Assembly (NCBI GenBank): GCA_947372355.1
Contig: CANBTI010000002.1
Span: 1 to 64,000 of the forward strand
Direction of reading: 5' to 3'
From: Bdellovibrionales bacterium
Lineage (GTDB): Bacteria > Bdellovibrionota > UBA1018 > CAIMNF01
Length of the DNA: 64,000 nucleotides
Shown one piece after another: positions 43,007-50,682 of the stretch (its first letter is position 1; each line of letters opens with the position of its first letter). The notes beneath the pieces were generated by a model, which was not told the DNA's origin, did no database searches, and saw only the letters and a list, made by a program, of their open reading frames with translations. Position numbers and translations under genes: made by a program.

Positions 43007-43105
43007 ATTCGAGTAAAACTGTTTTTGGTTCAGCGAACATCCATGTTCTTTCCGTCTGTCACCATCCATGGTGACGGACTTCACCAAAAACAGTTTTACT
43101 CGAAT
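43007..43105. repeat. Nested inverted repeat forming a potential three-way junction
   Basis: A 23-bp perfect inverted repeat (ATTCGAGTAAAACTGTTTTTG... and its complement) encloses 53 bp that contain two further hairpins. These are GAACAT-CC-ATGTTC at 43035-43048 and TCACCAT-CC-ATGGTGA at 43059-43074, the latter extended by TCCG/CGGA across a bulge. Both inner loops share the core CATCCATG. The element starts 7 bp after the outer-membrane gene stop. There is no T tract, so it is not a standard terminator, and no ORF. It could be an mRNA 3' structure, a miniature mobile element or a cruciform site. Confidence 0.85.
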
Positions 43106-43203
43106 GAGTTTATTAAAATTTCACAATTACATTCAGCTTGAGACGTCAAAAAACTAGGTAATCTTAGGCTAAGTAAAAGTACAAATATCACCGTTGATTC
43201 ATC

Positions 43204-43884
43204 ATGAAAAAGCCAGACTACACTCAACATGATTCTCAATATATTCAATTACGGAAAAATGGTTTTACGGGTTGGGGTGGTGAAACATTTGATCGTAGAA
43301 TGTTGGGCTGGGAAAAGACGCTAGAAAATTTGTTTAGTAGTGATCTCTTTCCAAATGTTGGAACTAAAGTTTTGGAGATCGGTAGTGGAGCAGGGGATAC
43401 TCTCATTCCCTTTGCTGAAAAGGGCTATCTTGTTTCTGGAATTGAGATTTCACCCGCTGCGGTTCAATGGGCAAAAGAAAAGTTCACTCAAAAAAAACTG
43501 AGTGCCCAAGTGGTTCAAGGGAATATTGCTGAGTCATTCCCTTTTTCTGATTTTGAGTTTTCCGCAGTGATCGATGGCGCTTGTTTGCATTGCCTAATTT
43601 CTACTGATCGAAAATTAGCGCTTTCAGAAATTTATAGAGTTTTAAGTCCAAATGGATTTTTTCTAGTTAGCCACATGATCAATGATCCTCGTGAATTAGA
43701 TTCAGAATTAACTTTTAATTCATCAACTCGTACACAAAATAAGAATGGAATTCCATATCGCTCAATGCCCACCTACGAGCAATTGATCAATGAACTTAGT
43801 GATGCTGGCTTTAGCGTGGTTCATGAATCAATTCGTGCAAACCCTTGGTGGGATCATGCTGAGATTTGGTGTTTAAAAAAGTAA
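43204..43884 (+). CDS. Class I SAM-dependent methyltransferase
   Basis: The 226-aa soluble protein has the SAM-binding motif I VLEIGSGAGDTLIPFAEKG, motif II-like SGIEISPAAVQWA and the motif of the methyltransferase_11/25 group FSAVIDGACLHCLIS...YRVLSPNGFFLVSHM. The N-terminal part (QYIQLRKNGFTGWGGE) is short. No specific substrate is predictable; the sequence resembles small-molecule or thiopurine-type methyltransferases. No clear ribosome-binding site is visible before the ATG. It stands alone between the nested inverted repeat and a convergent SDR gene. Confidence 0.85.
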   Translation: MKKPDYTQHDSQYIQLRKNGFTGWGGETFDRRMLGWEKTLENLFSSDLFPNVGTKVLEIGSGAGDTLIPFAEKGYLVSGIEISPAAVQWAKEKFTQKKLSAQVVQGNIAESFPFSDFEFSAVIDGACLHCLISTDRKLALSEIYRVLSPNGFFLVSHMINDPRELDSELTFNSSTRTQNKNGIPYRSMPTYEQLINELSDAGFSVVHESIRANPWWDHAEIWCLKK

Positions 43885-43901
43885 ATAAATTTAAGCTTGA
43901 G

Positions 43902-44900
43902 TTACAGCCAACCATTCACCTTATACCAAGCCACCGTTTGAGGAACACCAGATTCCATCGTGTATTTTGGTTTAAATTTAAAATGATCGTATGATTTTTG
44001 TGACGAACAAATCCAGTAGTCTGGAGTGAGTTCATTGAGTTTATCGCGATTTAAGGCGAAGTTTTTATTCATGGCTTTACCGGCGATTGAGCCGAGAGAG
44101 GCCATGGTGTTCACCAGTGCTCCTGGAATTTTTACTTTGAATGGTTTTACTTTCAGTTCCTGAGCAATCACATTCATGATTCTTTCATAAGTGTAAATCT
44201 GCCCATCGGTTACAAAAAATCTTTCTCCGTTGATGAAATCTTCTTCTGGCGCATCGAGTGCTGCAACAAGCGCGGTAATTAAATCATCCACATGAATCGC
44301 GCTATAGTACTTGTGCCCGGTAGGTGTTTTTGATGGAAGAATGGGCATCCATTGTTTTTGAATCGTTTTAAAAAATAAAAATACATTTTTATCGCGAGGT
44401 CCGTAAACCATAGGCGGGCGAATCGAAATGAAGTTTAATTTACCCTTCAATTCATCCAAATAAAGTTCAGCTCTTAATTTGCTTTCTCCATATAAAGATA
44501 CTGGCAAATCGCTTTCTGATTCTGAACGAGGTGAGAGTCCAATGCTTGGGCCTGCAGCTGCAAGTGAAGAAACAAAAATAAATTTTTTAATCGATCCACT
44601 TTTGATTGCGGCATGGGCAAGATTTTTTGTTGCCTCAGCATTGTATTTAAAAAACTCTTCTTTGTTCCGAGCGCTAGTTAATCCGGCAACGTGATAAATT
44701 GCATCCATGTTGAGACATGCTCGAACCATGGATTCTTGATCGCTTAAATCTCCAGCCAATCGAGTGTACTTGATTCCTTTTAGGAATTCTGAAGAGGCGC
44801 TTGGTCGCATTAACGCGCTCACCTCATGCCCAGCCTCCGCGAGGGCGGCAACTAGCCCACTTCCAATGAATCCACTTGCTCCTGTGACTAAAATTCTCAT
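43902..44900 (-). CDS. NAD(P)-dependent epimerase/dehydratase (extended SDR)
   Basis: 332-aa Rossmann-fold enzyme. The nucleotide-binding motif GASGFIGSGL, the active-site strand KFIFVSSLAAAGPS with catalytic Ser, the YGESK Tyr-x-x-x-Lys and SIRPPMVYGPRD are clear. It resembles dihydroflavonol reductase/3-beta-hydroxysteroid dehydrogenase-like extended SDRs, whose substrates vary (nucleotide sugars, lipids or polyketides). The C-terminal part GALVNTMASLGSIAGKAMNK is moderately hydrophobic. It is divergent from the PhnP-like gene across 15 bp. Substrate unknown. Confidence 0.87.
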   Translation of the reverse strand: MRILVTGASGFIGSGLVAALAEAGHEVSALMRPSASSEFLKGIKYTRLAGDLSDQESMVRACLNMDAIYHVAGLTSARNKEEFFKYNAEATKNLAHAAIKSGSIKKFIFVSSLAAAGPSIGLSPRSESESDLPVSLYGESKLRAELYLDELKGKLNFISIRPPMVYGPRDKNVFLFFKTIQKQWMPILPSKTPTGHKYYSAIHVDDLITALVAALDAPEEDFINGERFFVTDGQIYTYERIMNVIAQELKVKPFKVKIPGALVNTMASLGSIAGKAMNKNFALNRDKLNELTPDYWICSSQKSYDHFKFKPKYTMESGVPQTVAWYKVNGWL

Positions 44901-44915
44901 AAATTAAATGATACC

Positions 44916-45701
44916 ATGACATTCAAAAAAATGCGCATTGAGGTTTTAGGTTGTGGAACATCTACGGGGGTTCCATTCATTCACTGTGATTGCAGGGTTT
45001 GTAAATCTCGAAACCCTAAAAATAAACGCCTCCGAGCTTCCATCTGGATTCAGGTGGATGGGCTGAGTTTGCTAGTGGATACTTCAGCCGATTTAAGACA
45101 ACAAGCGCTCCGATCTAAAATTCATCACATCGATGCGATTTTATTTACCCATCCCCATGCGGATCATGTGGGTGGACTCGATGAAATTCGATCCTATAAT
45201 TTTATTCAAAAAGAAAGAATTCCTGCATACGCACACGCATGGACGATCGAGCAATTGCGCTCGCGTTTTCCTTATATATTTAACGATATGGTGATTGAGG
45301 GTGGGGGCGTTTCACAAGTGGATCTCCATGAATTTAAATTCAATGAAGGTGCATTTAAAATTAAAAATGTTTCCGTACTTCCGATTGAGTTAAAACACGG
45401 TTCACAATCGGTTGCTGGATTCCGAATTGGCAACTTTGCTTATCTCACCGATTGTCACGAGATTTCAGATCACTCACTCTCCCAACTTCATGGCTTAGAT
45501 GTTTTAATACTGGATTGTCTCAGATTGTCAAAGCATGGAACGCATATGAATTTTGATACGGCGATGGAATATTCAGCAAAAATTCAGGCAAAAAAGACGA
45601 TATTCACCCATATGAGTCATGACTTTGACTATCAATCTTTTTCAAGAAAACTCCCGAAAAGACATGCTTTGGCGTATGATGGAATGATCATTTCAATTTA
45701 A
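44916..45701 (+). CDS. PhnP-like MBL-fold phosphodiesterase
   Basis: A 261-aa metallo-beta-lactamase-fold hydrolase. GCGTSTGVPFIHCDCRVCKS contains the C-x-C-x2-C that binds the extra structural zinc in PhnP-type enzymes. FTHPHADHVGGLDEIR is the metal-binding HxHxDH. FAYLTDCHEI supplies the bridging Asp, and IFTHMSHDFDY the last histidine. Members hydrolyse cyclic phosphodiesters (e.g. ribose 1,2-cyclic phosphate). No phosphonate operon is nearby, so the physiological substrate is uncertain. The ATG at 44916 or the Met five codons in are both possible starts. Confidence 0.88.
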   Translation: MTFKKMRIEVLGCGTSTGVPFIHCDCRVCKSRNPKNKRLRASIWIQVDGLSLLVDTSADLRQQALRSKIHHIDAILFTHPHADHVGGLDEIRSYNFIQKERIPAYAHAWTIEQLRSRFPYIFNDMVIEGGGVSQVDLHEFKFNEGAFKIKNVSVLPIELKHGSQSVAGFRIGNFAYLTDCHEISDHSLSQLHGLDVLILDCLRLSKHGTHMNFDTAMEYSAKIQAKKTIFTHMSHDFDYQSFSRKLPKRHALAYDGMIISI

Positions 45702-45735
45702 GCCACCAGGTTTAATAACTAACAGGAGCACTCGT

Positions 45736-46842
45736 ATGATCGTCGGCGTACCCAAGGAAATTAAAAATAAAGAAAATCGTGTATCAATGGTTGTTGCTGG
45801 AGTTCGAGCACTCACGAATGCTGGTCACCAAGTTTTGGTTCAATCTGGTGCAGGGATTGGTGCAGGAATCACGGATCAAGAGTACACGGGTGCAGGCGCA
45901 CAGATCATTGAAGGTGCAAGAGATGTATTTGCAAAAGCAGATATGATTGTAAAAGTAAAAGAGCCACTTCCTGAAGAGTATGAATTACTCCGCGAAGGAC
46001 AAATTCTTTATACTTATCTTCATTTGGCTGCCGATGAGCGTTTAACGAAAGCTCTTTTAGAAAGAAAAATTATTGGTATCGCTTATGAAACCATTCAGCC
46101 AGCTGATGGTTCACTTCCACTTCTTGCACCAATGAGTGCAGTTGCTGGAAGAATGGCAACTCAAATTGGAGCCACTTATCTACAAAAAGATAACGGTGGT
46201 AAAGGAATGTTACTGGGTGGAGTGACCGGAGTTGCTCGTGCAAATGTGACTATTTTGGGTGGTGGAGTAGTGGGCGTAAATGCTGCTAAAATGGCTGCAG
46301 GTTTAGGTGCGAAAGTTACCATTTTAGATGTGAACATGGAGCGCCTTGAGTATCTGAATGATGTTTTTGGAAATTCAATTCACACCCTTTATTCAAATAA
46401 CGAACAAATTGAACGTTCAGTTATTGAATCTGATTTAGTGATTAGTGCGATCTTGGTTCCAGGTGCTAAGGCTCCTAAACTAGTGACTCGCCAAATGGTT
46501 TCTCGTATGGCTCCAGGAGGAGTGATCATTGATGTGGCTGTGGATCAAGGTGGAGCGGTAGAAACTTGTCGTCCTACTTCTCATGAGCATCCAACTTATG
46601 AAGTGGATAACATTATTCACTACGCAGTTCCCAATATGCCAGGAGCAGTGCCACGCACTTCTACTTATGCACTCACCAATGTGACATTAAAGTACGCGCT
46701 GATGCTTGCAAATATGGGCTGGAAGGCAGCGATCACTAAAGATGCTGCTCTTTACAAAGGCGTTAACATTGCGAATGGTAAATTAACCTATAAAGCAGTT
46801 GCTGATGATCTAGGGTTGCCATTCGAGGCTGTTAAGCTTTAA
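45736..46842 (+). CDS. ald: Alanine dehydrogenase
   Basis: This hexameric NAD enzyme interconverts L-alanine and pyruvate plus ammonia. [16 protein letters not shown] starts as in Ald/Ala[18 protein letters not shown] and AYETIQ follow; [14 protein letters not shown] and [11 protein letters not shown] are Ald signatures. The NAD site is [17 protein letters not shown], and [20 protein letters not shown] closes the catalytic region. Length 368 aa is standard. The ribosome-binding site AGGAG is 8 nt from the ATG. It could support growth on amino acids from peptide uptake. The next gene (FliL-like) begins 12 bp later. Confidence 0.96.
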   Translation: MIVGVPKEIKNKENRVSMVVAGVRALTNAGHQVLVQSGAGIGAGITDQEYTGAGAQIIEGARDVFAKADMIVKVKEPLPEEYELLREGQILYTYLHLAADERLTKALLERKIIGIAYETIQPADGSLPLLAPMSAVAGRMATQIGATYLQKDNGGKGMLLGGVTGVARANVTILGGGVVGVNAAKMAAGLGAKVTILDVNMERLEYLNDVFGNSIHTLYSNNEQIERSVIESDLVISAILVPGAKAPKLVTRQMVSRMAPGGVIIDVAVDQGGAVETCRPTSHEHPTYEVDNIIHYAVPNMPGAVPRTSTYALTNVTLKYALMLANMGWKAAITKDAALYKGVNIANGKLTYKAVADDLGLPFEAVKL

Positions 46843-46854
46843 ACTAATTACAGA

Positions 46855-47346
46855 ATGAAAAAACTCGGCCTCATCTTGGGGTTGGTCAATGCGCTAGTGA
46901 TTGCAGGAGTCTTGGGTCTCTTTGTTTATACAAAGATGATTTACAAGCGTCCGCCTATTACTGAAGCTCAAGAGCGCCAGCGTTTATCTAAAGCCCAGCA
47001 CAAAACTGAAGTGATGCACCTCCAGAAAAAAGGGATTGTACCTTTGGATTCTATCACTGCCAATTTAGATCCTTACACTGGAGCAGATGGAAAACAAAAA
47101 TTCCATTATGTATCGATATCGCTTTCTGTAGAAATTAGAGATGAAAAAGAGATTCATAAATTTGATGAGATTAAACCCATCGTGCTCGATCAAATCCTGC
47201 AGCAGTTGGGTAAAAAAACCTTCGAAGATTTAAATCAAGTTCAAGGACGTTATCTTTTTCGCTCGCTGATCATTGATGCAACCAACGCCTATCTTAAAGA
47301 GCCAATTGTAACTGAAGTTTATTTCACTGATTTTATTCTTCAATAA
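46855..47346 (+). CDS. FliL-family membrane protein (orphan)
   Basis: A 163-aa single-pass inner-membrane protein. An N-terminal helix (LGLILGLVNALVIAGVLGLFVYTKM) is followed by the FliL domain: PLDSITANLD, KFHYVSISLSVEIRDEKEIHKFDEIKPIVLDQIL, GKKTFEDLNQVQGRYLFRSLIIDATNAYL, and the terminal VYFTDFILQ, the hallmark FliL ending. FliL associates with the flagellar stator (MotAB). No other flagellar gene is in the window, so it is displaced or paralogous. It is probably co-transcribed with ald only by proximity. It converges with the bactofilin gene, ends separated by 1 bp. Confidence 0.82.
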   Translation: MKKLGLILGLVNALVIAGVLGLFVYTKMIYKRPPITEAQERQRLSKAQHKTEVMHLQKKGIVPLDSITANLDPYTGADGKQKFHYVSISLSVEIRDEKEIHKFDEIKPIVLDQILQQLGKKTFEDLNQVQGRYLFRSLIIDATNAYLKEPIVTEVYFTDFILQ

Positions 47347-47347
47347 A

Positions 47348-47689
47348 TTATACTGTGAAACCGCGAGCTTCAAAGTAAGCGCCCGGATCGATTTGAATTG
47401 ATGGAGCTTGAATGGTTCCGAATACCTTACCTAGGGATGTGACCCAGATTTTTTTCTGAGCGATGACTTCACCTTTTACAAATCCTTCGATAATTACTGT
47501 ATCGCCAAACACTTTTCCTTCAACGAGGGAATCTTCTTTTAAGAAAATTTCACTATCAGGAGCGCCTTTGATTTCACCCATCACATGACCAAAAAAGTGA
47601 ACTTCATCTTGAACTTCAAGTGTTCCAACTATTTTAGTTTTTTGAGAAATTACAGTGAGTGAAGATTCGGGTAAATTATTTTTTTCCAT
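47348..47689 (-). CDS. Bactofilin (polymer-forming cytoskeletal protein)
   Basis: A 113-aa DUF583/bactofilin-type protein: a short N-terminal tail (MEKNNLPESSLTVISQ), then a right-handed beta-helix of repeats (KTKIVGTLEVQDEVHFFGHVMGEIKG, GKVFGDTVIIEGFVKGEVIAQKKIWVTSLGKVFGTIQAPSIQIDPGAYFEA). Bactofilins polymerise without nucleotide and scaffold envelope enzymes or cell-shape sites. I place the start at ATG 47689 because the 28 track residues upstream are inside the preceding gene and non-family. The start overlaps the upstream membrane-protein gene by 14 bp, so the two are translationally coupled. Confidence 0.88.
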   Translation of the reverse strand: MEKNNLPESSLTVISQKTKIVGTLEVQDEVHFFGHVMGEIKGAPDSEIFLKEDSLVEGKVFGDTVIIEGFVKGEVIAQKKIWVTSLGKVFGTIQAPSIQIDPGAYFEARGFTV

Positions 47690-48479
47690 ATTGAAAGCTT
47701 TGGGTAAGGATAAGTTTATTTTCAAGATCGAATAAGAAAATCTGAATTTGAGATAATTGGGCTGGAGTTTCAAAAGGCCCCAATTTTGTTTTTAAAATAC
47801 GAAAGCGGGCCACGGAAAAATATTCTCCATGATCGGCATTAAATAAAAACGAACTACTCGGTACATTCAAAACATTATCAGGATGCGCAAAAATACGATC
47901 CTTACCTCTTGCTAATACAACCAAGTGGCCTTGCTGGCTTCCTTTACCTTGTTCTCTATATGCAACAACTCCTGAAACGAGTGCAAACTTTCCCTGCCAA
48001 TTAATTTTAACATCGCTGAGTTGAACCGGAGCCGTACCACCGGTAGGAGGTAAGGTGATGCGAGGAGCTAGGCCTGTCCAAATACCCTCTTGGGCATCCA
48101 TTGCTTGTCCTGCTTCGGCTTCTGGTTTGGTGTCTCTTGAGTTTGGATCATCATTTTTTGCAGCTGGAGCTGGAGTTCCATTAGCGGTCGCTGCAGGAAT
48201 ATTGGATGAAAGTGTTTCGTTTGTGTGTTTTAGATCTCGAACTTCTCTTTCTAATTCCATGATGGCGCCTGATTGATTTCCACCCTTCATTCGGTAGGTT
48301 TTGACTGCAAAAAAGATTGATGTCAAACTAATGACGATCAAAAGCCATGCAATGACCGAACTTCTATAGATCCATTTCACGGGAACTTTGAAAGTGCGTG
48401 GATCTAGGTTCTGATGGTGGACTTGGACTGTCAAAACTTTGCCAGTTTTGTTATTGTTTGAAGCTTGATCGAGGCTCAT
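47676..48479 (-). CDS. Single-pass membrane protein coupled to bactofilin
   Basis: I do not recognise a family. The 267-aa protein has about 35 cytoplasmic residues, one hydrophobic helix (SVIAWLLIVISLTSIFFAV) and a short coiled-coil (MELEREVRDLKHTNETLSS). An Ala/Pro/acidic linker (about 95-130) follows, then a C-terminal domain of about 130 residues (VQLSDVKINWQGKFALVSGVVAY, HLVVLARGKDRIFAHPDNV, SQIQIFLFDLENKLIL), possibly beta-sandwich and probably periplasmic. The start is ATG 48479 rather than the upstream TTG. It overlaps the bactofilin start, suggesting it is the membrane partner of that cytoskeletal polymer, an inference. Confidence 0.76.
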   Translation of the reverse strand: MSLDQASNNNKTGKVLTVQVHHQNLDPRTFKVPVKWIYRSSVIAWLLIVISLTSIFFAVKTYRMKGGNQSGAIMELEREVRDLKHTNETLSSNIPAATANGTPAPAAKNDDPNSRDTKPEAEAGQAMDAQEGIWTGLAPRITLPPTGGTAPVQLSDVKINWQGKFALVSGVVAYREQGKGSQQGHLVVLARGKDRIFAHPDNVLNVPSSSFLFNADHGEYFSVARFRILKTKLGPFETPAQLSQIQIFLFDLENKLILTQSFQYGKK

Positions 48480-48536
48480 TTTGCCCAGAATACTACAAAG
48501 ATTAAGATTTAGCTGCATCTTTCCGAAGAGTTAATT

Positions 48537-49928
48537 GTGAAGATACTTTTTATTGATGAAGGTTCAAGTTTACAAGAAAAATGGATCGAGCCATTACGCG
48601 GCGAAGGTTGGGGCGTGGTGCGTGCTAGAAGCACGGAAGACGCTGAAAAAATTTTAGAATTTCATGGTGATAGCTTAAGTGCAATCGTGGTTTCTGAAAA
48701 CTTTGTTGATTGGGCTGAAAAATGGAATTATCCGTATATTGTTTTCATCAAAACTTGGAAAGAAGCACAAGTTTTAAAACATCAAAACACTTCTCCTCGC
48801 GCCGCGGTTGCGTACTTGGAGTTTGATTCAAATTTAGAATTATTAAAACAATCTCTTGAGGGTGGATTAAGAGCAACTGGAACTTCCGCAACATCAGCTC
48901 CAGCTTATTCCAAATCAAAGCCTTCAATGAATGAAGTGAAGCCAAATTCAGATCATGAATCAGTAGTGATTTCTTTCGAGAAATATTCAGAGAAAAAAAT
49001 TGAGATTCAAAGTACATCTTTAAGTACGGCTGAAGCGTCACCGGTTCAAGATTTAGATAGAACCATGATGCTAGAAAGTACTTCTGTTTCAAATGCAAGA
49101 GTTTCCTTAAATGAAGAAATTCAGCCGAATATTCAGCCAGAAATTAAACTTGATTTATTTGGTGATGAAATTGGAAAATTTGAAGAAAAAAATGATGTAG
49201 AAGAAGTAGTAGCGGATGAGGCAGAAGTATTGCTTAATTCTGATGCGGATGAGGTTTCTCAAGAAATAGAGCTTCCTGTTGTTGCAATGCCTAGTTACTC
49301 TTCTGGTCCTGTTTCTGGAAATAAAGATTTAGATACCATGAAAAACTATCTTGCTCTTCGTGAACAAGATGTAGCCCTCTTGACTGGTCAGATGAGATCC
49401 ACTCAAGAGAGAGTTCAGCAGCTTGAAATGCAATTGAAAATGGAAAGAGCACGCAGTGGCGAGCTTCAGCACATGGTTCAAAAGCAAGAGCAACAGATCC
49501 AAAATTTTGAACGAGATAAACAAGTTGAATTTGAAGTGATCCATCAGCAAGTTGAAGATTTGAATCTTCAGTTACGAGAAAAAACAGATAAAGTAAGAAC
49601 CATTGAGGCAAAATTAAAAATTACGACTGATGAAGTCGAAAAAGTAAAAGAGAGAGTTCGAGTTGATATTCGAAGAATTCGGGTTCGCGAAAAAGAGCTT
49701 GAAGGACAACTCGAAATATTGAAAAAAGACTCTACTGCCCTTCTGGTGGCCCGCGACGAGAAAATAGTTGAATTAAAGCGTAAGATTGATCTTCTAGAGT
49801 TCAATATGGAGCTGGTTCAAGAGCAGTATGCCAAAGAGCGTAATGCTACAGAGCAGCTACGTCATAAATTAAAAGAAGCTTCGGGAGTCATGAACGCGGC
49901 TCGTGGCTTGCTCGATTCGTCGAACTAG
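48537..49928 (+). CDS. Pseudo-receiver and coiled-coil protein (FrzS/AglZ-like architecture)
   Basis: The 463-aa protein starts with a receiver-like domain (about 1-112) that keeps the general strand/helix rhythm (MKILFIDEG, ARSTEDAEKIL). It lacks the phosphorylation residues: beta-3 reads AIVVSENFVDW with no Asp, and the beta-5 Lys is replaced (VAYLEFD). A disordered acidic linker follows (about 115-260, VVISFEKYSEK, EEVVADEAEVLL). The C-terminal 200 residues form a long coiled coil (ALREQDVALLTGQMRSTQERV... to LVQEQYAKERNATEQLRHKL). The architecture matches M. xanthus FrzS and AglZ polarity/motility proteins, but sequence homology is unproven. Starts at GTG with GAAGAG upstream, divergent from the bactofilin pair (57 bp). 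Confidence 0.78.
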   Translation: MKILFIDEGSSLQEKWIEPLRGEGWGVVRARSTEDAEKILEFHGDSLSAIVVSENFVDWAEKWNYPYIVFIKTWKEAQVLKHQNTSPRAAVAYLEFDSNLELLKQSLEGGLRATGTSATSAPAYSKSKPSMNEVKPNSDHESVVISFEKYSEKKIEIQSTSLSTAEASPVQDLDRTMMLESTSVSNARVSLNEEIQPNIQPEIKLDLFGDEIGKFEEKNDVEEVVADEAEVLLNSDADEVSQEIELPVVAMPSYSSGPVSGNKDLDTMKNYLALREQDVALLTGQMRSTQERVQQLEMQLKMERARSGELQHMVQKQEQQIQNFERDKQVEFEVIHQQVEDLNLQLREKTDKVRTIEAKLKITTDEVEKVKERVRVDIRRIRVREKELEGQLEILKKDSTALLVARDEKIVELKRKIDLLEFNMELVQEQYAKERNATEQLRHKLKEASGVMNAARGLLDSSN

Positions 49929-49944
49929 ACTAAACTCAGTTTAC

Positions 49945-50682
49945 ATGATGATCGTGGCCGTAATTCCTGCTCGTTATGGGTCTACTCGTTTGCCAGCTAA
50001 GCCGCTTGCAGACATCTGCGGCAAACCCATGATTCAATGGGTGTACGAAAAAACAAAACAATCTAAACTTTGTACTCGTGTGGTGGTTGCCACTGATGAT
50101 GAACGCGTTGCATCTGTTGTGCGTGAATTTGGTGGAGAAGCGATCATAACTTCAGCCGATATTCAAAGCGGCACAGATCGCATGGCTGTGGTTGCCCGCA
50201 TGATCGATGCAGATATTTTTGTCAATGTTCAGGGGGACGAGCCACTCATTGATGGCGCTTCGATTGATTCAGCAATTCAGCCGGTGATTGATCAAAAATT
50301 TAATCTCACTTCACTCAGAGTTCCGATTAAATCGACAGAAGATTTATTAAGTAAAAATGTAGTGAAGGTGATTGTAGATGATTTTAATCGAGCACTCTAT
50401 TTTTCACGTTATCCAATCCCATACTCCAGAGTTGAGCCAGAGCAAGCTAAGGCGCCTTTTATATGCTCACAACATGTGGGAATTTACGTTTATCGAAAAG
50501 ATACCTTGTTAAAAATAAACGCGATGTCACCCAGTGATCTTGAGCGTGCTGAAAGTTTAGAGCAACTTCGGGCAATGAAAGCTGGAATTGAAATTGGAGT
50601 TATAGAAGTAAATTTTGATTCAGTGGGCGTAGACACAATAGAAGATTTAGAAAAAGTAAGGAGAATGATTAATCGTGGCTAA
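49945..50682 (+). CDS. kdsB: 3-deoxy-manno-octulosonate cytidylyltransferase (CMP-KDO synthetase)
   Basis: This cytoplasmic enzyme activates KDO as CMP-KDO for LPS inner core synthesis. [29 protein letters not shown] is the nucleotidyltransferase signature, VVATDDERV and [11 protein letters not shown] follow, and [10 protein letters not shown] and [14 protein letters not shown] complete the family set. The ATG (two adjacent ATGs, 49945 or 49948) is preferred over the upstream track start (245 aa). No strong Shine-Dalgarno. Its end overlaps pyrG by 8 bp, starting the kdsB-pyrG-kdsA-kdsC cluster found in several proteobacteria. Confidence 0.95.
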   Translation: MMIVAVIPARYGSTRLPAKPLADICGKPMIQWVYEKTKQSKLCTRVVVATDDERVASVVREFGGEAIITSADIQSGTDRMAVVARMIDADIFVNVQGDEPLIDGASIDSAIQPVIDQKFNLTSLRVPIKSTEDLLSKNVVKVIVDDFNRALYFSRYPIPYSRVEPEQAKAPFICSQHVGIYVYRKDTLLKINAMSPSDLERAESLEQLRAMKAGIEIGVIEVNFDSVGVDTIEDLEKVRRMINRG

